From CAZDIO01 sp964505555 (GTDB lineage Bacteria > Bdellovibrionota_C > UBA2361 > SZUA-149 > CAZDIO01): a stretch of DNA of 64,000 nt. Shown one piece after another: positions 52,061-61,150 of this stretch. The stretch lies in NCBI GenBank assembly GCA_964505555.1, contig CAZDIO010000125.1, positions 1 to 64,000 of the forward strand, given 5' to 3'. Positions within the stretch are counted from its first letter, which is position 1; the number at the start of each line of letters is the position of its first letter. Under the pieces are notes generated by a model, which was not told the DNA's origin, made no database searches, and saw nothing but the letters and a program-made list of their open reading frames with translations. The position numbers were made by a program, and so were the translations under genes.

Positions 52061-52138
52061 TTTATAGGACCACAGAGTCACAGAGAAGATCAATAAAATC
52101 TTTTTTCTCTGTGCCTCTGCGTCTCTGTGGTTCTATAA
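52061..52138. repeat. CACAGAG/CTCTGTG hairpin repeat, copy 2
   Basis: The left arm TTTATAGGACCACAGAGTCA... and right arm ...TCTCTGTGGTTCTATAAA are inverted complements. The right arm has one extra CCTCTGCG unit. It lies between the nuclease gene end (52172) and phoB, both on the minus strand. Confidence 0.75.
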
Positions 52139-52171
52139 AAAATCCTTCCCTTAATGCCCGTAACCCCAGGG

Positions 52172-53614
52172 CTACTGTATAATATTAGCTCGTTTTAGTT
52201 GCAAACGCTTACGCAACCATACTTCAAGAGCCCGTGTGGCAAGCACATCATCTCGGTTATATTGAAGAATCTCCTCTTGGATTGCTTTTTGTTCCGTGAG
52301 AATCTCAGACTCAAGATATTTTAAATATCGAACAACAGACCACTGGGAACCAGATCCTTCATTTTCCCAAGAAAAGTTCACCAGACGCTTATCTTTGCAG
52401 ATCTGCTTAAGACCATATCCTGTGGTTGGAAGAACAAGAGAGCGTTTTACAATTGAAAGAAGATCCACCAAGGCATCTTCTTCCTTCAAAAGAAACTTCA
52501 CGATGGGATGACTCTCCATCGTGTAGCGCTGTGCATAAGCCCGAAGTTGCGCCTTTTCAAATGGCGAAAAGTGAATAAGACGCGGCTTTTCATAGTGCTT
52601 CTGGTAGTGCTCCACTGCCTGAAGAAAAGAAAGCCAACCTTGATAATCACCCTCTGGACCATCTTCACTCCATACATACTGATATTCTTTTCGGCTATAC
52701 GGAGGAGGAAGCAATCCCCAGAGATAGACCTGCCCACCGTCTACTGAGGCAAAGGGGTTAAGTTCAACATCAAAGTGAATCCAGGTTCCCTCCGGCAAAT
52801 CGGGAGACTCCAATTCGATCACCTCTCCTTGGAGAAAGCTTCGTGCTTGATGAATCACTCGTTGTCTCTTCTCTTGTGTCGTAAAGTACGGCAGATCTGC
52901 CAGGTCCTCAGGAGTAGCTTCAGCAAGTTGTGAAATATTTTTAATTCCCCTTCCTTCTAGAGCACCTACATTTCGAACATCGATGCCATAGATCAGAGTC
53001 AGCTCCCCTTGAGTATGAAATTCAGGAATACAGATCTCACTATAACCACACCCTTTACATTTGGAATGACTAAAATGTGTTTCTGGAGGGGTTTTTTGTG
53101 CAAGAATTTTTTGAAAATTTTCAAGAAAATTATCTCTTATCCCATTTGCTTCATCCCCAACCTCTTCAATGACTCCGGAACGAAGATAACATCTTGCCGG
53201 GAGTTTACTTGAAAAGAGTAGCCGATAGAGCGCAAGTTGTAATCGAATCTCTGGATGACCAGAGAGTGAATCCGCGAGCTTTGCGTCGGCAACTATATAC
53301 TCCCCAGTTTCATTACGAATCAGAAAATCAGGTTTCCCTATTAATTTTCGTTGCTCATCAATAATCACCGGCTGATAAATAACGGGAACACCTTGCTTCA
53401 TTAACTCTTGAGTGTGCGCTGGAGAGAGTGCGAGCGTAATCTCCGAGAATGAGTTCTTAATCCGTTCTTCATGTTCCATTCCCAACTTTGAAAGTAATTG
53501 CTCAAAGGGATCTTTTTCAACAAACAAATTGTCTGGGGGAAATTGATCGTACCAAAACTTGCGAACACACTCTCGCCAAGTCTTTGCAGTACCTACAGGA
53601 AGAAGAAAGCCCAT
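52172..53614 (-). CDS. TM0106-type RecB/Cas4-like nuclease fused to a DEDD-type RNase H domain
   Basis: 480 aa. The N-terminal PD-(D/E)XK nuclease has GKPDFLIRN and VADAK (about 93-112) with the QLALYRLL helix motif. Four Cys (WRECVRK near 15 and CKGCGYSEIC near 185-194) match the iron-sulfur arrangement of Cas4/AddB-like enzymes. The C-terminal part (about 275-470) shows FDVELNPF and YNRDDVLATRALE, a DEDDy-like exonuclease pattern. The family is known as TM0106 RecB-like; its role is probably DNA processing. Not next to CRISPR or helicase genes. Confidence 0.85.
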   Translation of the reverse strand: MGFLLPVGTAKTWRECVRKFWYDQFPPDNLFVEKDPFEQLLSKLGMEHEERIKNSFSEITLALSPAHTQELMKQGVPVIYQPVIIDEQRKLIGKPDFLIRNETGEYIVADAKLADSLSGHPEIRLQLALYRLLFSSKLPARCYLRSGVIEEVGDEANGIRDNFLENFQKILAQKTPPETHFSHSKCKGCGYSEICIPEFHTQGELTLIYGIDVRNVGALEGRGIKNISQLAEATPEDLADLPYFTTQEKRQRVIHQARSFLQGEVIELESPDLPEGTWIHFDVELNPFASVDGGQVYLWGLLPPPYSRKEYQYVWSEDGPEGDYQGWLSFLQAVEHYQKHYEKPRLIHFSPFEKAQLRAYAQRYTMESHPIVKFLLKEEDALVDLLSIVKRSLVLPTTGYGLKQICKDKRLVNFSWENEGSGSQWSVVRYLKYLESEILTEQKAIQEEILQYNRDDVLATRALEVWLRKRLQLKRANIIQ

Positions 53615-53686
53615 GGTTGGATCTCTAACGAAATCTCAACACAATGAAAAGATTAAAGAGTAACGCGCATTGATAGAACGAGGAGC

Positions 53687-53941
53687 TTAGTTCGAGTTGA
53701 CGTAATAATTACGAACGCTTCCTACCTCATAGCGCTCTGGTGCCGTGCGATGTTTTCCATAAACGCTTACATTTTTATACGCACTCGGACGAGAAAAAAG
53801 CTTTTCAATGATGTCTGGCTCTACCTGCGGAGACCCAAACAGTTGCGCTCCAAATATTCGTGCAAGCGAGAACAGTCCGCTTGTTTTTACTTTATACTGA
53901 AGGGAGAGATTTAACACATCTCCCTTATCCTGAGTTACCAT
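53687..53941 (-). CDS. Small hypothetical protein, 84 aa
   Basis: Not recognised. GGAGG lies 8 bases before the ATG, which supports translation. The protein is soluble, with SGLFSLARIFGAQLFG as a short amphipathic stretch and no cysteines. The tail is basic and Tyr/Asn-rich (APERYEVGSVRNYYVNSN). It stands alone between the nuclease gene (same strand, 72 bases downstream) and divergent mutY. Confidence 0.55.
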   Translation of the reverse strand: MVTQDKGDVLNLSLQYKVKTSGLFSLARIFGAQLFGSPQVEPDIIEKLFSRPSAYKNVSVYGKHRTAPERYEVGSVRNYYVNSN

Positions 53942-54269
53942 GCCACTACCTCCACTTACCTTATTGACCGAACCGACCTTACACCCCCTTATCGGGAAAA
54001 CCGGGATATTCGCTTCAGTTTTTCGTGATTTACTAGTTGTTTTAAGAGGTTATCAATGTCCGGAATATTGAAAATCTATCTTTTGAGGGGGATTGGGTCG
54101 TGAGGTAGAGCGCCTTGGTATTGGGCTACGTTAGGTTTATTTAACGCAGAGCACACGGAGCACACAGAGAGGAGAATTTATCCCTTTTCCCCTCTGTGTG
54201 CTCCGTGTGCTCTGCGTCTTCCTCTGTGTTAAAAACCTTATACTTATAAGCATTCAAGTCGAGACCACA
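53942..54269. other. Divergent gap before mutY
   Basis: 328 bases without a gene. Most of the second half is the CACAGAG-type hairpin (copy 3). A long frame entering mutY from 54198 arises inside that repeat and is not taken as coding. No clear promoter was seen. Confidence 0.5.
54143..54219. repeat. CACAGAG/CTCTGTG hairpin repeat, copy 3
   Basis: ACGCAGAGCACACGGAGCAC-type left arm (54143-54172) pairs with the right arm (54190-54217) over about 26 uninterrupted base pairs, with a loop rich in A and T. An extra CCTCTGTGTT unit follows at 54221. It lies 50 bases upstream of the mutY start and is the longest perfect stem of the three copies. Confidence 0.8.
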
Positions 54270-55355
54270 ATGACATCAGCAGAAACAAGAACGCAGATCG
54301 TAAAAGATCTTCTTTCCTGGTACAAAAAAAACAAACGACCTCTTCCTTGGCGAGAGAACGCCAATCCGTACAAGATCTGGATCGCTGAAGTCATGCTTCA
54401 ACAAACCCAGGTGAGTCGAGTTCTTCTTTACTACAACCGCTTTCTCAAGCGCTTTCCAAATCTCACCTCACTTTCAGAAGCTTCCTGGAGCTCCCTCCTT
54501 CCTTATTGGCGCGGACTTGGCTACTACAATCGAGCTCGAAATCTGCAGAAATCTGCAAAACTCATCAAGAAGCATTTTCAAGGGCGAATTCCAAAAGAGC
54601 AAAAAACATTGCGCTCTCTTCCCGGAATCGGCGACTACACCTCAGCAGCCATCTGTTGTTTTGCTTTTGGAGAGCCTCTTCCTGCACTTGATACAAACCT
54701 TAGGCGGGTGTTCTCACGACTCCTCGGCACTTCAGGTAAAACAATCTCTCAGAAATCTCACGTTCTCTTTCAGGAGCACCACAAACATGCCCCCACGTTG
54801 AATCATGCTCTGATGGATTTAGGTGCTCTGCTCTGTAAGGGGAGCACTCCCCATTGTCATCAATGCCCCCTGAAAAACAACTGCTATTTTTTTCAAAGTA
54901 AGACCTCTTCATTGCCATCCTCCGCATCAACGAAACCTCGAAAAAAACCCCCGCAGATTCGCGTTGGCATTGCTTGCATTCACCACGAAGGACGATACCT
55001 TATTGGAAAAACCAAACGGAACGCCAAAATATTATGGGAGTTTCCAGGAGGCAAATGTGAAAACGGGGAAAGCGTCCGTTCCTGCATTAAACGAGAGGGG
55101 AGAGAAGAGTTAGGGGTTGAACTCGCCGTAAGGCCGCCTTTTCTTATCGTTACAAGACTCCTCGAGGGACAAAGAGTAGAGCTGAATTTCTGCCGCGCGC
55201 AGATTCTTCGGGGAAGACCGCGAAATCTAGTTTATCAAACACTCCGCTGGATCCCTCCAAACCAGTTTCAAAACTACTCGTTCCCTACTCCAAACAAAAA
55301 AGCTCTTCGTATTCTCCAATCGCTTCAACATAAAAACAAACACGTTTCACATTAA
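54270..55355 (+). CDS. mutY: A/G-specific adenine glycosylase MutY
   Basis: Removes adenine mispaired with 8-oxoguanine. 361 aa from ATG 54270. The HhH-GPD domain has VMLQQTQVSRV (catalytic Glu nearby), LPGIGDYTSAAI and ALDTNLRRVFSR with the catalytic Asp. The iron-sulfur loop is CKGSTPHCHQCPLKNNC (C-x6-C-x2-C-x5-C). The C-terminal NUDIX-like domain has EFPGGKCENGESVRSCIKREGREELGVE in parts. The 3' end overlaps the convergent phosphatase gene by 4 bases. Confidence 0.96.
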   Translation: MTSAETRTQIVKDLLSWYKKNKRPLPWRENANPYKIWIAEVMLQQTQVSRVLLYYNRFLKRFPNLTSLSEASWSSLLPYWRGLGYYNRARNLQKSAKLIKKHFQGRIPKEQKTLRSLPGIGDYTSAAICCFAFGEPLPALDTNLRRVFSRLLGTSGKTISQKSHVLFQEHHKHAPTLNHALMDLGALLCKGSTPHCHQCPLKNNCYFFQSKTSSLPSSASTKPRKKPPQIRVGIACIHHEGRYLIGKTKRNAKILWEFPGGKCENGESVRSCIKREGREELGVELAVRPPFLIVTRLLEGQRVELNFCRAQILRGRPRNLVYQTLRWIPPNQFQNYSFPTPNKKALRILQSLQHKNKHVSH

Positions 55356-56044
55356 GAAATGCTTTTTCTCTCTTGCGCTTCTCGAGGATAATATTCATCA
55401 AGCCAATGACGAAGCGAGATCCCCGTAGCACGATGATCTTCTACAAATCTTAAGATGAGCGTATCAAGGGTAGGATGACCTTGATACAGAGCTTTTAACT
55501 TTCTTTCAAACTGAAAAAACCCGTAACGAGAAGAAAGCTGCTCAAGTGCCACACCGGGATCCACCCCTTCTTTTTCAATCAACCAGAGCGCAGCAGCAAC
55601 TCCGGCGCGATGGGTACCGCTTGAACAATGAATCAAAACTGGAACCTCTGCCTGATCATAGACAGAGAGAAGAAGATCTATCTTCTCTCGTCTTGGAACA
55701 CGGGAACTTCTCATCGGAAAATGTATATAGCGTGCTCCAGCCTCCTCTACCGCTAACTCCTCGCTCTCGCCTTTTTTTGTTTCATCGTCATCGTCAAGAC
55801 GGAGATCAATAACTGTGCGAATGCGATTTGTAGCAACAATCGATTGGAGCTCTTGGGGAGACATCTGTCCCGCTCGAAAAAATCTCCCTTTCACTACTTC
55901 ATGGAGATTATGATTAAAAACTGCTCTGGCTATGAAGCTTGTAATCGCTGTAGTTTCTGAAACAAGCTGTGGAAATAAAAGTGCCCCAAAGAGCACACAG
56001 CAAGTAACATTTACTGACATAATTCGAGTAAAACTTTTCCTCAT
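55352..56044 (-). CDS. Exported/anchored dual-specificity-type protein phosphatase
   Basis: 230 aa from ATG 56044. The hydrophobic N-terminus (SVNVTCCVLFGALLFPQLV) acts as a signal peptide or anchor. The catalytic Cx5R loop is HCSSGTHRAGVAAAL (Cys near 139). Upstream RTVIDLRLDDDDE and YIHFPMRSSRVP match the DSP/tyrosine phosphatase fold. The likely location outside the cytoplasm is unusual for a protein phosphatase; such enzymes may instead act on lipid or sugar phosphates. The substrate is unknown. Confidence 0.82.
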   Translation of the reverse strand: MRKSFTRIMSVNVTCCVLFGALLFPQLVSETTAITSFIARAVFNHNLHEVVKGRFFRAGQMSPQELQSIVATNRIRTVIDLRLDDDDETKKGESEELAVEEAGARYIHFPMRSSRVPRREKIDLLLSVYDQAEVPVLIHCSSGTHRAGVAAALWLIEKEGVDPGVALEQLSSRYGFFQFERKLKALYQGHPTLDTLILRFVEDHRATGISLRHWLDEYYPREAQERKSIS

Positions 56045-56136
56045 CAACGAAACGAAAACCCCTTAGCAATAATAGGTAAAGTGAACTGTCGATGGTGTGA
56101 TCTCGCCCTCTTCTCTCAGATTTCGACGAACAGCTA

Positions 56137-57585
56137 TTAGCGCTTCTTCACTCCATCATGAGAAACTTTCTTTAAGAGGCGGTACATCCAGAGTCCGAGT
56201 CCTACAACAACAAAAAGAACGATACCATTCAAGAGGTTTCTTTCAACTTCACCCTGAAACGATCGGTGTTTTTTTGACCGCTTAAAACCTGGGTTTTTCT
56301 CAACCACCCCAAGCGTACACAAAGGATAGCGATCCCGCTCAAGCTGCGAGTGCGGAATAAGATTCATCAACTCGTACTTTGGCAGTAACAGCGAATCATT
56401 TCCTACATAGAGATGATATTTGCGGCTCGGCTCCGGAACAAAATAGAGCACCTGCCTTGCCCATGAAAACTCTAGCTCGGTAACCTGTAGTGGCGGATTG
56501 TCGCCATTGATGATTTGCAGTACAAGCTCTTCCTCAAATGGCACAACGGTCGTTTGCCCCCCAAGAAGAATGGTATCTTCTGATTTACTCATTCCTGGAA
56601 ACTTATAAATCACTCCTCTTCCAACAACGCGTTTTTGAGCTTCTTTCTTTGAAGGATTTTTTTCGAACTTCCACAATTCAACTGCACGATAGTAGTAAGA
56701 GTTATTGATTTTTAGTTTTAATCGTTCTAACGGAAACGAAGTTGTCCCAAGTTTGTAAAAACTGTTCCGATCTTCATCTAACTCTTGTTGAAGATTGAGA
56801 ATACTCAAACGATCAGATATTGTTTCCCTTTTCTCCCCCTGCTGAAATTGGCCGCGAATAGAATCGATTTTAAAATGTACGTCTGAACTCTCATTCACTG
56901 AAAACTCAAGACCGTTATAACGAAGATTCATCTCGGTACCGTCTTTGGCGATCAATTGATCTTTGAAGATCACACGAACATAGCGTGCCTTTCGTGAGGG
57001 AAGCTCAATGGTCGTCTTTCGGAGATTAATCCGTGAAGAAAAATCAAAGATAGTGTCTTCAAGGGGATCGGTCCAGGAGACCATATCGCTACTTGTTTGC
57101 AGTTCGATATTCTTCTTGAAATCCTTTGAGGTCGTTGTAAAGTCAATTCGTTCAAAAGCTCGCTCACTCTCTGGATTTTCAAAAATAAGCGTTGTCTGGA
57201 CCTCCTCAGGAGTGTAGCTGATTAACCTAAATAAAAACCACCTCCCGACTTCCTGCATGGGAGGACTATCACGATAGATGGCATACGGAGTTTCTCCTCC
57301 CCGTTCATCGAAGATTCGAATGTCGGAGCGATCCTCCTGAGCAAAGGAAAACATCTCTGCGGTAAGTGCTACCTGAACTGGCTCACCGCTAGAAACAGAG
57401 GAACTCGTTGTGATTTCAGCGCGATGAGTGAAATCACTCGGGGAGAGGGAAAAACAGGGCACGGGAAAAAGCACGAAATAAAAGATTATTGCTTTCTGGC
57501 AATAACTTAAAAATTTAAACCGCCGAGAGGCAGGCAGGTTTAGAATTCCCTTATTGAAAAACAGGTTGTTAATTATTTTACACAT
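56137..57585 (-). CDS. DUF3999-like exported membrane-anchored protein
   Basis: 482 aa. The hydrophobic segment at 28-46 (AIIFYFVLFPVPCFS) is a signal peptide. A large periplasmic part rich in beta strands follows, with LFRLISYTPEEVQTTL, YVRVIFKDQL and an F5/8-like region. A C-terminal helix (NGIVLFVVVGLGLWMYRLL, about 450-470) is followed by a basic cytosolic tail. It lies 13 bases after the DUF2339 gene; DUF2339/DUF3999 pairs are a recurrent neighbourhood. The start is uncertain because GAAGG abuts the ATG. Confidence 0.7.
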   Translation of the reverse strand: MCKIINNLFFNKGILNLPASRRFKFLSYCQKAIIFYFVLFPVPCFSLSPSDFTHRAEITTSSSVSSGEPVQVALTAEMFSFAQEDRSDIRIFDERGGETPYAIYRDSPPMQEVGRWFLFRLISYTPEEVQTTLIFENPESERAFERIDFTTTSKDFKKNIELQTSSDMVSWTDPLEDTIFDFSSRINLRKTTIELPSRKARYVRVIFKDQLIAKDGTEMNLRYNGLEFSVNESSDVHFKIDSIRGQFQQGEKRETISDRLSILNLQQELDEDRNSFYKLGTTSFPLERLKLKINNSYYYRAVELWKFEKNPSKKEAQKRVVGRGVIYKFPGMSKSEDTILLGGQTTVVPFEEELVLQIINGDNPPLQVTELEFSWARQVLYFVPEPSRKYHLYVGNDSLLLPKYELMNLIPHSQLERDRYPLCTLGVVEKNPGFKRSKKHRSFQGEVERNLLNGIVLFVVVGLGLWMYRLLKKVSHDGVKKR

Positions 57586-57598
57586 CCTTCGTTACTTC

Positions 57599-59584
57599 TT
57601 ATTTTTGTAAGTTCTTTGGCAATATAAGATCTTTGTAGCGGTGATAGAGATACGAGGCGAGGATCAATACCAGCCCAAGAACCATAAAAGAGATGATCCG
57701 AAAAGGGGTGCTGACATTTTCCATATCTACAAAAAACACCTTTGTAATCGTTAAGCCAAACAAGCCGATGGCACATTTTCGTATTGCCGATTCATTGGTT
57801 ACAAACCCAATAACAATAGTCACAATTGAAAAAAGTGCCCAGAGAACAGAGAGGGCCGCAAACCGAGCTTGCGGTAAGTATTCCCGAAAAAACGCACTGA
57901 CTTCAATGTTGAGTGCATAAAACAACAGTATCGCAAAAAGGGTAAAAAACGCCTTAGAAGAAAGAGTGACAAGCCCAGTACCTTTCTTGGCGTTTTTCCT
58001 TAAAAGAATTGCCGAAATATATACTGCTGCCAAGACTGTCCCCGTAGTAATCCATCTTTCAACAAGGAGGTAAGTAAACGGTGGGGCGGCTCCACCATGA
58101 TAGAGATCACGATCAACAGAGAGATAAAACACCTCAGGATAATCATAGAAGATAAATCTCCCAATCGCTACGCCAAGGAGGGCCATCCCGCCCATGTAGA
58201 GACGTTTATTATACAAACGCAATGCAATCCAAACTAAAATCGTCGCTTGCATTGCCCAAAAAACAGTAATCCACTGTTTTGAAAAAAGTAGTGGTACCGT
58301 AATTATTAAAAAAAGAAGCGCCTGACCAAGAAGGATAACCAGTATCCCAGTATTTGTTTTATCTTTTCGATAGATCCACTGCGCCATCCAGAGAAAAAAT
58401 GCCGCATACGCTACACTGACGACACTAATTGCGGGGACACCAAAGAGTGGTTTAATCATCAGATAGGAATAGAGAAAGGTAAGAAAAGCATTTGGCACAG
58501 AGATGGAGAATCCTCCTATTGCCTCACGGGGACGCTTTGGAAAAAAGTAATAAAGAAAAGGAACAAAGGCATAGATTAGAAAAAAAATGTTCAAAAATAG
58601 CATCGTCTGCCAGAACTTGGAGCCGTGATAATGGTTTGCATACCACGCAGCAAAGAGCAGACTGGTAAAGATAAATCCTAGATAGTTGAGTGAGCGCCAA
58701 TTTTTATAAAATGCAATTCCCAACAATCCAAAATTGAGAATAACCATATAGGTCATGAGCGCAAGCTGATTATCCCGCCCCGTGCTCAGCAGCACAGGGG
58801 TGAGAAACCCTCCTATAAGTCCAAGTACTGCTGTTTGTTTACTGTCATAAATCACTGCAAGCGTGCCCGCTAGCGCAGTAATCATGACCATGATCCCAAA
58901 TGACACCCCTTGGTCAAAGAGATCATACATCTGATATGCCGCATAGGTTGAAAAATATAAGGTGGCGATACCTCCTCCCACCAAATTTAAACCAAAGGCC
59001 ACAAAATCTTTTTTACGAAAACGCTCTCCAAGGACAAGAAGCACAATTCCTGTAAGATACGCCATGGAAACGCGCGCTGCAGGGCCGATCCAGTTTTGAT
59101 CAAAGGAATATTTCAGAAAATATCCAACCCCAAGAACCATGATAATGATTCCAGAAACAAGCAACCATTTCTGACCAAACTGGATCTCCGCTTCCTTATT
59201 GCTCTGAACCTGCTGTGGACCTTGCCTCACCGAAGGATGGGAGGGGTTCTTTTCTTGCTCAGCTACGAAGGGTGCTACGGGTTCCTTTGCTTGAGCTTCT
59301 TGTCGAATCTCTCGAGTGAATTTTTCGTTTTCCGGTTTTTCAGTCGTGGGGATCTGTTTTTCAAAAGAAGCTTGTTTGGGCTTAACGCTTTTTGCAACCA
59401 TATCCTCAAGCGCTTGAAGGGAATTTTCCAAGGTCGAAAGCCGCGAGCCGATAGTTTGCTTTACCTGAAGAAGGTCGCTTCGGATCTTACTGACATAACT
59501 TAAGGCGCCAAGATCTGCCTGACACTGAGGACAGGTAAGGACCACCTCTTGAAGAACCGTTGTCTCGCAGTGAGGGCATTTCAT
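57599..59584 (-). CDS. DUF2339 polytopic membrane protein with N-terminal zinc ribbon
   Basis: 661 aa from ATG 59584, chosen for GGGAGC 8 bases upstream. It opens with a zinc ribbon (MKCPHCETTVL, TCPQCQADL), then a coiled coil (about 25-75) and a Pro/Glu/Lys-rich linker. About 18-20 membrane helices follow (about 125-655), including the DUF2339 hallmark FGQKWLLVSGIIIMVLGVGYFLKYSF in parts. Function is unknown. It is paired with the DUF3999-like gene. Confidence 0.85.
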   Translation of the reverse strand: MKCPHCETTVLQEVVLTCPQCQADLGALSYVSKIRSDLLQVKQTIGSRLSTLENSLQALEDMVAKSVKPKQASFEKQIPTTEKPENEKFTREIRQEAQAKEPVAPFVAEQEKNPSHPSVRQGPQQVQSNKEAEIQFGQKWLLVSGIIIMVLGVGYFLKYSFDQNWIGPAARVSMAYLTGIVLLVLGERFRKKDFVAFGLNLVGGGIATLYFSTYAAYQMYDLFDQGVSFGIMVMITALAGTLAVIYDSKQTAVLGLIGGFLTPVLLSTGRDNQLALMTYMVILNFGLLGIAFYKNWRSLNYLGFIFTSLLFAAWYANHYHGSKFWQTMLFLNIFFLIYAFVPFLYYFFPKRPREAIGGFSISVPNAFLTFLYSYLMIKPLFGVPAISVVSVAYAAFFLWMAQWIYRKDKTNTGILVILLGQALLFLIITVPLLFSKQWITVFWAMQATILVWIALRLYNKRLYMGGMALLGVAIGRFIFYDYPEVFYLSVDRDLYHGGAAPPFTYLLVERWITTGTVLAAVYISAILLRKNAKKGTGLVTLSSKAFFTLFAILLFYALNIEVSAFFREYLPQARFAALSVLWALFSIVTIVIGFVTNESAIRKCAIGLFGLTITKVFFVDMENVSTPFRIISFMVLGLVLILASYLYHRYKDLILPKNLQK

Positions 59585-59693
59585 AATCGAGCTCCCAATA
59601 TGGTAATCATTATGGAATAGGATGCTTCGATGCAAAGAAAAAACGTTGGAAGGAGAAAAATCGGGGGCTATGCTATTATCTGCGCTTTTTTCA

Positions 59694-60971
59694 TCATAAA
59701 ATCATGGCCGCCTGACTGAGTGTTTCAAAAAGCTGGGGAACATGAATTTGATGATCTTTACTAGAGAGATAATCGTTAAAAATATGCTCCGCCGGTGGGA
59801 GATAAAATTCACCGTTAGGCTTTTTTACTGTGGTATCTTTTAGACGATACACGTAGTGCCCACAGGTATAGCAGGAATACTTCATGAAGTGGTAACAGAT
59901 ACACATCTTTTCCGTTACTGGAAGTTTTCGTCCCTTTTCATCAACTCCGGTCGCTGCATACGCATCTACGTAAGCACATTTTCCATCGCGATCGAGCATA
60001 TACCCAAGCGCCTCACAGTTTGGTCGAATATTTGAAGTGAGACACGGACTAAAAGACAACATTCTCATCGCATATCCAGCTGGGGAGATCATATTGACGA
60101 TAACATTCTTTGGCTCCGCACGAAGATACACCTGTTTTACATTATCAGGTAACCCACACTCTTGAGAGATCGTAAATCGCGTTGCAACTTGCACAGCGGA
60201 TGCTCCCATCTCAAGAAATTGCGCTGCATCAGTTCCTGTAAAAATTCCTCCTGCGGGGATTACCGGAATTTTTAAATTCTCTTCCTGGATAAAATCAAGT
60301 ATCTCCTTAACGATCGAGTGCAAGCTGTATTGCTCCCAATCAAGTCCAAATCCAAGATGCCCTCCCGCGAGAGGTCCCTCAACAATGATATAATCTGGAC
60401 GGCGATCGCATTTTGCGCCTGCACGAAGGAAAAGCTTTAACGCTCGAAGCGATGAGACAATGATGCCAATGTTTACATCTCGAAATCGAGGATGGTCAGC
60501 AATTAAGGAAAGTGATCCTAGATGGAGCCCGGCAGATAATGTCACACCATCAATTCCACCATCAAGTGCCGCACGCAGCCGCGCACGAAGGGTTTCTTTT
60601 GGCGCCCCCATTAAAAGCTTCTCCATCACGTTAACAAAAACCGCACCATCCCCTCGCTTTGCGGTCATGGTGGATTCAACGTGTTTGAGAGTTGCTTGGT
60701 AGAGATCCTGAGGATCCCACTTCACCTGAGTCTTATCAGTTGAGTCTACATTATCTTCGTATTTTTTTTGTTTGAGATTTTGATACCGTGTGCCAAACTT
60801 TTTATCAGACACCCAAGGAGACATCGCGTCAGAAATGTGTCCAATTCCACCGAGTTTCGCGATGGCTAACGCAAGATCGGAGGTGGAGATATCAACGCCC
60901 ATTCCGCCCACAACGAGCGGTACATAGGTCTGGCCCCGTAGGCTAAGTGCGTAATCATCAAGTTTTGACAT
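59694..60971 (-). CDS. Nitronate monooxygenase/FabK-like flavoprotein with Cys-rich C-terminus
   Basis: 425 aa, a TIM-barrel FMN enzyme of the NPD family. PLVVGGMGVDIS is the N-terminal FMN site, VEGPLAGGHLGFG the central glycine loop, and VIPAGGIFTGTDAAQFLEMGASAVQVATRF the phosphate-binding block (read in parts). After about residue 320 it has an extra region with clustered cysteines (PCLTSN, NCEALG, KCAYVD, MCICYHFM, SCYTCGHY), longer than typical NPD proteins and possibly binding metal. The real substrate is unknown. Confidence 0.82.
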   Translation of the reverse strand: MSKLDDYALSLRGQTYVPLVVGGMGVDISTSDLALAIAKLGGIGHISDAMSPWVSDKKFGTRYQNLKQKKYEDNVDSTDKTQVKWDPQDLYQATLKHVESTMTAKRGDGAVFVNVMEKLLMGAPKETLRARLRAALDGGIDGVTLSAGLHLGSLSLIADHPRFRDVNIGIIVSSLRALKLFLRAGAKCDRRPDYIIVEGPLAGGHLGFGLDWEQYSLHSIVKEILDFIQEENLKIPVIPAGGIFTGTDAAQFLEMGASAVQVATRFTISQECGLPDNVKQVYLRAEPKNVIVNMISPAGYAMRMLSFSPCLTSNIRPNCEALGYMLDRDGKCAYVDAYAATGVDEKGRKLPVTEKMCICYHFMKYSCYTCGHYVYRLKDTTVKKPNGEFYLPPAEHIFNDYLSSKDHQIHVPQLFETLSQAAMIL

Positions 60972-61150
60972 AGGTTACTTAAACCATATAGCATATAATG
61001 AGACCTCCTTCATTTCCTACATGATTGGAGTCATATACAAAAATGAACTTGTCCAGACTACAGTGTCATATCTTTAAGGCGCTGCGCTGACAAGTCCCAG
61101 ATAAGGAGATCTATCGGTAATTGCGTGATTTAGAGCGATAAACAGCTGGT
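60972..61150. other. Divergent gap between the NPD-like and usp genes
   Basis: Holds a 7-bp inverted repeat, ACTTGTC (61047-61053) and GACAAGT (61089-61095), with a GCGCTGCGCTG stretch in its loop. It lies about 55 bases upstream of the small ORF. Possible operator or leader structure; no promoter was assigned. Confidence 0.35.

Noticed and set aside
54198..54269. N-terminal extension of mutY beginning at GTG 54198
   Set aside because: The residues come from the CACAGAG hairpin repeat; the MutY domain starts after ATG 54270.
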